Shown: in pieces, positions 1 through 6,492 of the stretch
Numbering within the stretch: the stretch's first letter is position 1
How the letters are laid out: every line of letters starts with the position of its first letter
Origin: Candidatus Saccharibacteria bacterium UBA1050
GTDB lineage: Bacteria > Patescibacteriota > Saccharimonadia > Saccharimonadales > Saccharimonadaceae
Assembly: GCA_002316545.1 (NCBI GenBank)
Contig: DCDR01000002.1
Location: 1-64,000 of the forward strand
Direction: 5' to 3'
DNA length: 64,000 nucleotides
Translations under genes and position numbers: made by a program
Notes under the pieces: model-generated
Told to the model about the DNA's origin: nothing
Database searches by the model: none
What the model saw: only the letters and a program-made list of their open reading frames with translations

Positions 1-336
1 ATAAAGGCAAACATTGGCCGCTTTGGACCATACATTGTGGTAGATAAGCTGTTCGTGAGCATAAAACCTCTCGACCCACATACCATTACGCTCGCCGAGG
101 CAAAAGAGCTCTACGCTGCTAAGTTAAAGACTGAGGCAGAGAAAAATATCGCTGACTTTGGTGATGGAGTCAAAGTGCTCAATGGCCGCTGGGGCGCGTA
201 TATTACCGATGGCAAGAAAAACGCCAAAATTCCAAAAGATACTGACCCGAAAACGATCACTCACGACCAAGCCAAACAATTACTAAAAGATGCACCTGAA
301 AAGGGTAAACGTCGCTTCCCTCGCAAGAAATCATAA
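1..336 (+). CDS. topA: DNA topoisomerase I, C-terminal end (partial)
   Basis: The reading frame is open from base 1, so the gene starts before the window. The visible 111 residues contain two topoisomerase C-terminal repeats, with the signatures GRFGPYIVV (residues 6-14 of the fragment) and NGRWGAYITDGKKNAKIP further on, and a basic tail (GKRRFPRKKS). These repeats follow the catalytic core of type IA topoisomerases and help bind single-stranded DNA during relaxation of negative supercoils. The catalytic tyrosine lies upstream and cannot be checked. A promoter for the next gene starts 14 nt after the stop. Confidence 0.9.
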   Translation: MKANIGRFGPYIVVDKLFVSIKPLDPHTITLAEAKELYAAKLKTEAEKNIADFGDGVKVLNGRWGAYITDGKKNAKIPKDTDPKTITHDQAKQLLKDAPEKGKRRFPRKKS

Positions 337-349
337 CGACTTTCTTCCA

Positions 350-378
350 TTTACAAATGCATGCTTTTGCGGTATGAT
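350..378 (+). promoter_or_regulatory. sigma-70 promoter of the G+C-rich 90-aa gene
   Basis: TTTACA (350-355), a 17-nt spacer and TATGAT (373-378). It lies in ordinary AT-rich sequence just outside the G+C-rich insert, so a local promoter appears to drive the foreign-looking gene. The predicted start near 385 leaves about 32 nt of leader before the ATG at 417. Confidence 0.55.
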
Positions 379-416
379 ATTCGTTGACCTGTTTCACCTA
401 CGGATTGGATTTTTCG

Positions 417-689
417 ATGCCGAAGCACGAACCGAACCCTGATGTCGTGAACCTCGCGGAGTTCGGTGGCCGCCGAGTCACCGCCGTGATGGACGACGAC
501 CGCAGCTTGGAGATCTCGGTGCCCGTCGACCGTCGTGTGTCGACCAACTGGGTGCACTCCGTCACCCTGACGCCCGGTCCTGGCGCTGACCGCCAGGACA
601 CCTTCGTCAGCCGCTGGCCCACCGTGGGCCGCCCACTGACGGTCAACGGGCGCGCGATCGGCACCATCAAGTCGCTGCACATCCACTAA
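417..689 (+). CDS. G+C-rich small protein of unknown function, probable transfer from an actinobacterium
   Basis: A 90-aa protein starting MPKHEPNPDV; I do not recognise the family. Codon use differs sharply from every neighbour: nearly all third positions are G or C (GTC, GAC, CGC, CTG, ACC), which also argues that this frame is the real one, although the composition opens long antisense frames too. The protein has no membrane segment or cysteine and looks like a small soluble beta-rich domain (alternating VTAVMDDD, LEISVPV, HSVTLTPG). An in-frame ATG at 384 would add 11 residues; 417 was chosen because the G+C-rich composition begins there. No clear Shine-Dalgarno is seen. It is followed by its own terminator-like hairpin. 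Saccharibacteria live on actinobacteria, so transfer from a host is plausible but inferred. Confidence 0.6.
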   Translation: MPKHEPNPDVVNLAEFGGRRVTAVMDDDRSLEISVPVDRRVSTNWVHSVTLTPGPGADRQDTFVSRWPTVGRPLTVNGRAIGTIKSLHIH

Positions 690-718
690 CAACAGGCCTC
701 AACCCGCCCATCCAGCGC

Positions 719-767
719 ACCCGCCCCACGTGGCGGCGACGCTACAGGGGCGGGTTCGCTAATTTTT
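719..767 (+). terminator. Rho-independent terminator-like hairpin after the G+C-rich gene
   Basis: Perfect 9-bp arms ACCCGCCCC (719-727) and GGGGCGGGT (747-755) around a 19-nt loop, then TCGCTAATTTTT. The stem shares the high G+C content of the preceding gene and probably marks the right edge of the acquired segment. Confidence 0.6.
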
Positions 768-805
768 GACATTTCAAAGAAGCAGTATAAGGCTAATCAC
801 AAAAC

Positions 806-814
806 TGTGGATAA
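806..814 (-). promoter_or_regulatory. DnaA box
   Basis: The minus strand reads TTATCCACA, a perfect match to the high-affinity DnaA box. It sits just upstream of the tandem promoters of the sigma-4/HARE gene. A second perfect copy lies upstream of mraZ. A regulatory role for DnaA here is inferred. Confidence 0.45.
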
Positions 815-832
815 AAAAGCCTAAAAACACGC

Positions 833-922
833 TTTACCATAAGCGTCTAGTATGTGCTATAATTTAAGCAACCAAGTTGGTGAAAAAATATATTTGACAT
901 TATAAACGCTTTGTTTTATAAT
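833..922 (+). promoter_or_regulatory. tandem sigma-70 promoters of the sigma-4/HARE gene
   Basis: The downstream promoter is an exact consensus: TTGACA (894-899), 17-nt spacer, TATAAT (917-922). Upstream lies a second, extended -10 element TGCTATAAT with TATAAT at 858-863 and a weak -35 (TTTACC, 833-838). The predicted leader from the downstream promoter is about 55 nt. Confidence 0.75.
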
Positions 923-983
923 CGATATAAACGATACCATTATTAACCCTATAACCGGTGGCCGAGAGGAACGAACAAACGCG

Positions 984-2039
984 ATGGAAGAAACCACACA
1001 AACAGATATGTCGACCAGCTTACAAACAGCCGTAAGCGATGTATTAGGTGTTATTGAACAAGATCGCGAACGTGAAATCATCTCGCGCCGTTTCGGATTA
1101 AGCGACCGCAAAGAAACACTCGAGCAAATTGGTGAACTACTTGGTATTACTCGTGAACGCGTGCGTCAGCTTGAAAAAGCCATTCTGATTCGCCTGAAAC
1201 TTGCTTCTGAAGACAACAAAGTACCCAGCATGCACGAGGTTGAGCGCCAGATTATTCGACACTTATCTGAAAAGGGTAGGGTGGCTCGCGTACAAGATGT
1301 TGCTCGCGACATGGTAGGCAAAGATGCTACGCCAATTCACCGTTCTCACATTGGATTTTTGGCTGAACTTTCGCCAAACCTCGCCGTAGTAAACGAAAAC
1401 GACGACTTTTACCACTCTATTGGTATCAAAGAGCACGCCGACGAGAAGAAAATCAAGGCACATGTCGATGAAATCGTAAAAACCATCAAAGCACACGGCG
1501 AGCCGATTAGTTCAGAAGATCTTCACGCCAAGCTAAGCCACGAACACCCAAGCCACGTGAGCGCACTTGCAAGCACCTCCAAAAAGCTTGCGAGCCTACG
1601 TGACAACTGGGGTCTTGTAAAATGGCCAACCGTTAACCCAAAGAACATTCGCGACAAAATCTACGTAATCTTGGCCGACAATGGCAAACCAATGCACTTT
1701 TCAGAGATCGCAAAGTCTATCAAGGTAAGTGATTTCAAGCGAAAAGATGTTACTACCCAAGCTATTCACAACGAACTTATCAAAGACAAGCGCTTCGTGC
1801 TGATTGGCCGTGGTATCTACGCACTCGACGAGTGGGGCTACAGCAAGGGTACAGTTTCAGATATAATCACCGATGTACTAAAGAAAGCCGGCGAGCCATT
1901 GCACCGCGATGAAATCGTGAAGCGTGTCCTAAAAAGCCGCCAAGTGAAAGAAACCACCATTTTGTTGAACCTTCAGAGTAAGCCCCAGTTCAAACGTGTT
2001 TCTAAAGCTACTTACAAGCTCGCTGAGCCTGCTAAATAA
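984..2039 (+). CDS. sigma-70 region 4 / HARE-HTH fusion, putative transcription regulator
   Basis: A 351-aa basic cytoplasmic protein. Residues about 30-75 match sigma-70 region 4, with the -35-recognition helix in the stretch TLEQIGELLGITRERVRQLE. Region 2 and the other core-binding regions of a sigma factor are missing, so it cannot act as a complete sigma. The rest consists of winged-helix segments, the clearest being a HARE-type domain at about 215-290 (KIYVILADNGKPMHFSEIA ... FVLIGRGIYALDEWG), the fold of the RNA polymerase delta subunit. It may modulate RNA polymerase or recognise promoters with a partner; that is inference. ATG 984 was chosen; GAGAGGAA lies about 14 nt upstream. It stands alone with two strong promoters. 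Confidence 0.75.
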   Translation: MEETTQTDMSTSLQTAVSDVLGVIEQDREREIISRRFGLSDRKETLEQIGELLGITRERVRQLEKAILIRLKLASEDNKVPSMHEVERQIIRHLSEKGRVARVQDVARDMVGKDATPIHRSHIGFLAELSPNLAVVNENDDFYHSIGIKEHADEKKIKAHVDEIVKTIKAHGEPISSEDLHAKLSHEHPSHVSALASTSKKLASLRDNWGLVKWPTVNPKNIRDKIYVILADNGKPMHFSEIAKSIKVSDFKRKDVTTQAIHNELIKDKRFVLIGRGIYALDEWGYSKGTVSDIITDVLKKAGEPLHRDEIVKRVLKSRQVKETTILLNLQSKPQFKRVSKATYKLAEPAK

Positions 2040-2054
2040 GACGCGACCCTACGA

Positions 2055-2182
2055 AGAGAGTCGCCCCTGTTCATTCTCTCAGCACTCTTTATGGGTGCAA
2101 GCAGCCCATGGCGTTGGGCTGACCCCTCTTGCTTAAGCAAACAGGGGTCACACGCATCTAGAATAAACAGGAACGACTCTCT
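2055..2182 (+). ncRNA. structured intergenic RNA candidate, domain 1 (three-way junction)
   Basis: Inverted repeats define a closed domain: AGAGAGTCG (2055-2063) with CGACTCTCT (2174-2182), extended by CCTGTT (2066-2071) with AACAGG (2166-2171) and ATTC (2073-2076) with GAAT (2161-2164). Inside are two hairpins: CAGCCCA (2102-2108) with TGGGCTG (2115-2121), and ACCCCT (2122-2127) with AGGGGT (2143-2148) topped by TTGC/GCAA. No open frame of note runs through it. The strand is assumed to be plus, like both flanking genes. No RNA family is recognised. Confidence 0.5.
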
Positions 2183-2190
2183 CGGCAAAC

Positions 2191-2397
2191 CGTTGTGTCT
2201 ATGTGCAGGAGCTGGCATTGCCTTGCTGTCCTGATGTGATGGGATTCTTTTTCTGACCACCCGAGGATGTCTGAGCAAAGCGAGTTCCGCAGGGTGCAAC
2301 AAAAAGTATCCTGTCACACCGTGGCACAGCAGGCACGCCAGTGATTACACATAGACGCAACGTCCAACGCCTTGCAAACAGAGGCCACAGGTGGGAC
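2191..2397 (+). ncRNA. structured intergenic RNA candidate, domain 2 (long rod plus short hairpin)
   Basis: A second, rod-like fold follows directly. CGTTG (2191-2195) pairs with CAACG (2358-2362) and GTCTATGTG (2197-2205) with CACATAGAC (2348-2356). Inner pairings continue: CTGGC with GCCAG, TGCTGT with ACAGCA, TGTGA with TCACA, GGAT with ATCC, CTTTTT with AAAAAG, CACCC with GGGTG. A short element GTCC/GGAC with GCCT/AGGC (2362-2397) runs up to the next gene's ribosome binding site. The rod shape recalls 6S RNA, but nothing in the primary sequence supports that name. Confidence 0.5.
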
Positions 2398-2413
2398 AAT
2401 AAAAGAAGAATTT

Positions 2414-5113
2414 ATGTCTGTATTTTCTTGGTTAATTGAATTTTTGCTACAGTGGTACGTTTGGATACCCCTAGTAGGCATACTCCTGTACCTTACTTGG
2501 CGAAATTACCGGACCGCTGATACATCGCGCCCGATCGATAGTGTACTGTTAGTTCTTGAAATTCCGAAAGCGAACGATAAATCAGAACTCGCTGCCGAGC
2601 AGCTATTCGCCAGCTTGCACGGTATTTTACGCGATAAAACGGAACTCCGACTCAATAACGGGGTGCAAGAGCACCTTAGCTTTGAAATCGCCTCGGTAGG
2701 CGGCCAGATTCGCTTCTACGTGTGGGTACCACGTAGCTTGCAGAGCTTTGTCGAGGGTCAAATTTACGCCCAGTACCCAACAGTACAGATACACACCGCA
2801 GATGAAGATTACGTGACACACGACCGTCAACACCCCGTAGTATATACCTCTAGCATCACCGTTGCCGACAACGAAGTTCTCCCGATTAAAACCTTCCAAA
2901 ACTTCGAAGTCGACCCATTAGCTGGTATCACCGGTACTCTAGCTAAGCTCGAAAATGCTAACGAGGAATTATGGGTGCAAGTGCTCGTACGGCCAATCGC
3001 CGATGATTGGCACCGCGTATCAGAGCGCTGGGTGGCTGGTTTGCGCGGAGGTAGTCCATTTGCTGCTTTGAGCCAGGGCGGGGCAGGGGCGTTTGATTTT
3101 CGCTGGCTCGGTGGCTTTTTTGAAGCACTGTGGAAACCACCAGAGCAGGGAACTGGCACGGCGGCACCAAAAGAACTTTCCGACCGTGATAAAACCCGTA
3201 TCGCAGAAGTGGAGAAGAAGGCAACAAAACTCGGCTATCAGGTACAAATTCGCCTAGCATACCTCGGCGATAGCCAAGCAACCGCCAAGCTACGCATGCA
3301 GGCCATTGTGGGTACGTTTAAGCAATTCAACAGCACCAACCTAAACGGATTTCGCATGGTGGGTGCGAGCTTTCAGAAAGAAGATCTGAGCTCTTATAAA
3401 GCGAGGTTATTCAAGAATCGTGGGTTCGTGCTCAATATCGAAGAACTCGCCAGTGTGTTTCACTTGCCCCACACCAACGTGGAAACCCCGAGCATCGTAT
3501 GGGCGAGCAGCAAAACCGCCGAACCACCGTCAAAACTACCCGTCATTACTGGCAATTCAGCGATTGACGAAAACATTTCTGCCTTTGGAGTAACCAACTT
3601 CCGTGGCATCAATCACCAGTTCGGTATGCTTCGCTACGACCGTTCGCGTCATGTCTACATTATTGGTCAAACCGGTGCTGGTAAATCTGGTTTGCTCGAG
3701 CTGTTCGCGCTATCTGACATTTACCACGACCACGGCTATGCGATAATCGACCCTCACGGCGACTTCGCGGTCAATAACATGCGTTTTATCCCCGGCAGCA
3801 GGCTAAAAGACGTGGTGTACTTCAACCCAGCTGATACCGCCTTTCCGTTAGGGTTTAACCCTCTGGAAGTCACCGACCCAAACATGAAAACCAACATTAG
3901 CTCAGAGGTGATTGGTGTATTGAAGCGTATGTTTGGCGAAAGCTGGGGGCCACGACTTGAGTATATTTTGCGTTATACCATCCTCGCTCTGCTCGATCGG
4001 CCAAACACGACCATGCTCGACATTACCCGCATGCTTACCGATAAAAAGTTCCGTAAAGAAACACTTGGTTATTGCACTGACACGGTGGTGCTGCAGTTCT
4101 GGAACATTGAATTTGCTAGCTGGAACGACAAATTCCAGGCAGAGGCAATCGCGCCAGTGCTCAACAAGGTTGGTGCTTTCACGGCCAACCCAATTATCCG
4201 AAACATCATCGGCCAGCCAAAGAGCACGTTTAATATTCGCCAACTCATGGACGAAGGTAAAATCCTTATTGTTAATCTTTCGAAAGGCTTGATTGGTGAA
4301 GATAACGCCGCAATTTTAGGATCATTCATCGTCACGAAAATTCAGCTTGCCGCCATGAGCAGGCAGGATATTCCGAACATTGAAGATCGTAAGCCATTTT
4401 ACCTGTACGTCGACGAATTCCAAAACTTTGCCACCGATAGCTTCGCCACTATTCTGTCTGAAGCTCGTAAATATGGCCTAAACCTTACCGTCGCCAACCA
4501 GTATATTAGTCAGATGAGCGAAACTGTGCGCGACGCCGTGTTTGGCAACGTCGGTACCATGATTTGCTTCCGTGTATCGGCCGATGACGCGCCAATACTG
4601 TCAAAACAGTTCGAACCAAACTTTGAAGCGCTCGACCTCTTGCAAATGCACAACCGTAACTTCATCATCAATATGGTAATAAACGGAGAAAAAACACCGG
4701 CTTTCAGCGCCAAAACCCTTAACTTGCCATCACCACAAGACGACAACACCGGCCGAATTATCGAGCACACTCGCTTGAATTACAGCCGCAGTCGCACCGA
4801 GGTAGAAACAGAGATAGCCCAGCTCATTATGGGAACCGCCTCCCCGCAGCCTCAACCTCAATCACAGGCCATGGCCCAAAATTGGCCTATCGATGCCGGT
4901 GCGCAACCAGCCGTTTCAGCCCAGCCACAAACGGGTGAAGATGGCGCACCAAAGAAGAAACGCACCCGTAAACGCAAGAAAAAGACCACGGGCGAATCCG
5001 CTCCGGTAGAGCAGGGGAGTGCGACCTCTGATACCACCCCCGTTACAAACACTCCAGCCAAAAAAGAGGGCACACTGCCTGATTCCGGCTCGGCCAACAT
5101 ATCGTTGCGTTAA
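2414..5113 (+). CDS. VirD4/TraG-like type IV secretion or conjugation ATPase
   Basis: An 899-aa protein. A membrane segment lies at about residues 7-26 (LLQWYVWIPLVGILLYLTW). The C-terminal half is a motor ATPase with Walker A GQTGAGKS near 418-425 and Walker B with the TraG-type extension YLYVDEFQNFA near 663, followed by a helicase-like EARKYGLNL segment. The tail is Pro/Gln-rich then Lys/Arg-rich (KKKRTRKRKKK), fit for nucleic acid binding. Such ATPases drive DNA or protein through type IV secretion channels or type IV-pilus-linked DNA transfer. No other secretion gene is in the window, so the substrate is unknown. ATG 2414 follows AAAAGAAGAA; an earlier in-frame start at 2372 would fall inside the structured RNA region. 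Confidence 0.75.
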   Translation: MSVFSWLIEFLLQWYVWIPLVGILLYLTWRNYRTADTSRPIDSVLLVLEIPKANDKSELAAEQLFASLHGILRDKTELRLNNGVQEHLSFEIASVGGQIRFYVWVPRSLQSFVEGQIYAQYPTVQIHTADEDYVTHDRQHPVVYTSSITVADNEVLPIKTFQNFEVDPLAGITGTLAKLENANEELWVQVLVRPIADDWHRVSERWVAGLRGGSPFAALSQGGAGAFDFRWLGGFFEALWKPPEQGTGTAAPKELSDRDKTRIAEVEKKATKLGYQVQIRLAYLGDSQATAKLRMQAIVGTFKQFNSTNLNGFRMVGASFQKEDLSSYKARLFKNRGFVLNIEELASVFHLPHTNVETPSIVWASSKTAEPPSKLPVITGNSAIDENISAFGVTNFRGINHQFGMLRYDRSRHVYIIGQTGAGKSGLLELFALSDIYHDHGYAIIDPHGDFAVNNMRFIPGSRLKDVVYFNPADTAFPLGFNPLEVTDPNMKTNISSEVIGVLKRMFGESWGPRLEYILRYTILALLDRPNTTMLDITRMLTDKKFRKETLGYCTDTVVLQFWNIEFASWNDKFQAEAIAPVLNKVGAFTANPIIRNIIGQPKSTFNIRQLMDEGKILIVNLSKGLIGEDNAAILGSFIVTKIQLAAMSRQDIPNIEDRKPFYLYVDEFQNFATDSFATILSEARKYGLNLTVANQYISQMSETVRDAVFGNVGTMICFRVSADDAPILSKQFEPNFEALDLLQMHNRNFIINMVINGEKTPAFSAKTLNLPSPQDDNTGRIIEHTRLNYSRSRTEVETEIAQLIMGTASPQPQPQSQAMAQNWPIDAGAQPAVSAQPQTGEDGAPKKKRTRKRKKKTTGESAPVEQGSATSDTTPVTNTPAKKEGTLPDSGSANISLR

Positions 5114-5130
5114 ATACATGAATAAACGTG

Positions 5131-5161
5131 TTGACACTGCAAGCAAGCGCAGCGCTATAAT
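5131..5161 (+). promoter_or_regulatory. sigma-70 promoter of the leader of the 82-aa gene
   Basis: TTGACA (5131-5136), 19-nt spacer, TATAAT (5156-5161), just after the ATPase gene. The predicted start near 5168 gives a leader of about 230 nt, unusual in a window where most leaders are absent. Confidence 0.6.
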
Positions 5162-5167
5162 AGTAAT

Positions 5168-5396
5168 GGTTATGTAAGTACTGGCTCCCAAATGGGGGAC
5201 TTTCCACCTACAAACCGTAATTACAACCTATATCCCCTGATCAGGGATGTACATTTACACCAATCATCTCGGTAAAAAGGCGTAGTTAGAGCGGTCGCCG
5301 CGCCCTGTCCGTTAGATGGTTCACTCCAAAATCCGTTCGCTAATCATATCAAAGTATTAGCCTCGTAGGCATCCACCACGAGTCAGGAGTGAAAAA
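5168..5396 (+). promoter_or_regulatory. structured 5' leader with sequestered ribosome binding site
   Basis: The leader contains TTCACTCC (5320-5327), which is perfectly complementary over 8 nt to GGAGTGAA (5386-5393), the Shine-Dalgarno region of the gene at 5397. A competing hairpin CTCGT/ACGAG (5363-5382) sits between them, and further up lie CTCCC/GGGGG and a perfect palindrome CCCTGATCAGGG. Two exclusive folds can thus hide or expose the ribosome site. This is the architecture of a riboswitch, thermosensor or attenuator; no known family is recognised. Confidence 0.5.
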
Positions 5397-5645
5397 ATGA
5401 CACAACCAATAAACACACCAGTTATCATCACTGCGCTAGGGTTCAGAAAGGGTCTTATGGCCTACCCAAAGCGAATGGAGTACGGTGGCAAAAGCTACGA
5501 CTTCATCGATGCTGGACTCAGCTGTGTTGTCGCTAAAGGCGGGAAAGTAATTCAACTTCTCACCATGACCGACGGCATCAGCCAGTTCAAGCTTCGTAGT
5601 GATAACCGGGGAGGAACCTGGACATTGCTCTCTATGAGTGTCTAG
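5397..5645 (+). CDS. 82-aa small soluble protein, unknown function
   Basis: No family recognised. The protein (MTQPINTPVIITALG...) has no membrane segment, a single cysteine and a beta-rich look (SCVVAKGGKVIQLLTM, GGTWTLLSMSV). AGGAG (5385-5389) lies 7 nt before the ATG, and the stop is followed by a good terminator, so it forms its own transcription unit. The regulated-looking leader suggests conditional expression. Confidence 0.7.
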   Translation: MTQPINTPVIITALGFRKGLMAYPKRMEYGGKSYDFIDAGLSCVVAKGGKVIQLLTMTDGISQFKLRSDNRGGTWTLLSMSV

Positions 5646-5670
5646 GCCCGTTCGTACCCTACTGCAGTAG

Positions 5671-5705
5671 AATATCCCTTATCGTAAGGGGTATTTTATT
5701 TTGAC
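5671..5705 (+). terminator. Rho-independent terminator after the 82-aa gene
   Basis: AATATCCCTTA (5671-5681) pairs, with one wobble, with TAAGGGGTATT (5685-5695) over a 3-nt loop, followed by TTATTTTG. Confidence 0.75.
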
Positions 5706-6316
5706 GTTATTTCATCGTCTTTTAGTGCATAGAACAAAAATAGAACTTAATAAATATCGACGTGATGGTCAGTGTAGTAAATTGTATGTATACACAAAAC
5801 CTAGGATCTGGGTGTGACAACGGTTAAAAAGCATTGTGTAGGTATGAAAAGCAGGGCGCATGAAACAAACAGCAGGGCGCACGCAAAAATCGGGTGTAAC
5901 TATGTGCGTAGGGAATGTATAACGTGTCGTGATTTGAATATAGACTTAACGTCGCACAATATATCTTTTACGACATTAACAATAGTTATCAAAGTTGATT
6001 CACTATACCTTCCTAGCGGGGGACTTTATCTGTATACATATGCATTTGGTGCCAGTTTTGTTCTACACTACGCACGGTTACAACATACTATTACTCCGCA
6101 TTACTAGCTAGTCTCCTGGGCGGAGTTATGTTGTGCAAATATACAACGTTTTCACGGCCATCTGCATAGTTTTCCACACAAGCCCATATATTTGCCACAT
6201 ATTTGCATTTTTCAAATTTTATTTCCCCCTACTCTTTTTCTCTGTTGCTTTACCCTATTTGCTTTTTTGCCAATTCCCTATTTTAATATAGTTTTTTTGT
6301 TTTTTCATAAATAGAA
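5706..6316. other. non-coding, AT-rich accessory stretch with repeats and a hairpin
   Basis: No convincing gene. A 97-codon frame (5814-6107) lacks a ribosome site and normal codon use. Visible items are a tandem pair AGCAGGGCGCA (5850-5860 and 5871-5881), two TGTATACA palindromes (about 5788 and 6031), a second GGGGGACTTT (6018-6027) also present in the leader at 5194, and two copies of ATAGAACAAAAA (about 5730 and 6311) bracketing the stretch. A pyrimidine-rich tract covers about 6215-6305. It could be a decayed insertion or a region of small RNAs. Confidence 0.5.
6072..6137. repeat. strong hairpin in the non-coding stretch
   Basis: ACAACATA pairs perfectly with TATGTTGT, and inside it CTCCGC pairs with GCGGAG around the palindrome ACTAGCTAGT. 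No T-run follows on either strand, so it is not a simple terminator; strand unknown. Confidence 0.45.
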
Positions 6317-6339
6317 CAAAAACCGAACTAGTGCTCGGT
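6317..6339 (-). terminator. Rho-independent terminator of the dcw transcript
   Basis: On the minus strand ACCGA and TCGGT (plus positions 6335-6339 and 6322-6326) form a short stem followed by TTTTTG. It lies beyond the large structured element and about 155 nt past the ftsQ stop. Confidence 0.5.
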
Positions 6340-6344
6340 AAGGC

Positions 6345-6454
6345 GGGGTGGATACCTTGTAGTGTGATGGCAGACTAAAGGCGAAACGCAAGGCGTGCTA
6401 AGTTCATGAGCACGCCGAAAGTGGTCTGCTGGCGCACTGCAAGGTATCCACCCC
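6345..6454 (-). ncRNA. structured 3' element or small RNA downstream of ftsQ
   Basis: A 20-bp outer stem: 6345-6359 (GGGGTGGATACCTTG) pairs perfectly with 6440-6454, extended past one wobble by AGTG/CACT. Within it GCAGAC (6370-6375) pairs with GTCTGC (6424-6429), and GGCGTGCT (6392-6399) with AGCACGCC (6409-6416); a small GCG-AAA-CGC hairpin lies in one bulge. The terminator next to it exists only in the minus direction, so the element is probably transcribed as the 3' end of the dcw message or as a separate small RNA. Signal recognition particle and RNase P signatures are absent. Confidence 0.5.
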
Positions 6455-6492
6455 CCTGCCCAATAGGCTGTCCTGTGAATATGTTACAAGCT

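Noticed and set aside
351..692. Antisense frames over the G+C-rich gene (113 and 94 codons)
   Set aside because: High G+C opens frames by chance; third-position G+C bias and the promoter support the plus-strand frame.
2055..2397. RNase P RNA or tmRNA identity for the structured region
   Set aside because: Short matches such as GAGGA and CAGGGTGC occur, but the conserved ACAGAA-type region V and paired P4 of RNase P and the tRNA-like ends and tag frame of tmRNA are missing on both strands.
5850..5881. CRISPR-like array from the AGCAGGGCGCA repeats
   Set aside because: Only two copies of 11 nt with a 21-nt period and no cas genes.
5814..6107. 97-codon plus-strand frame
   Set aside because: No ribosome site or promoter, erratic codon use, Cys/Arg/His-rich product and overlap with hairpins and direct repeats.
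6345..6454. Signal recognition particle RNA
   Set aside because: The stem-rich shape is suggestive, but the conserved GGAA tetraloop and the asymmetric AGCA loop are absent.
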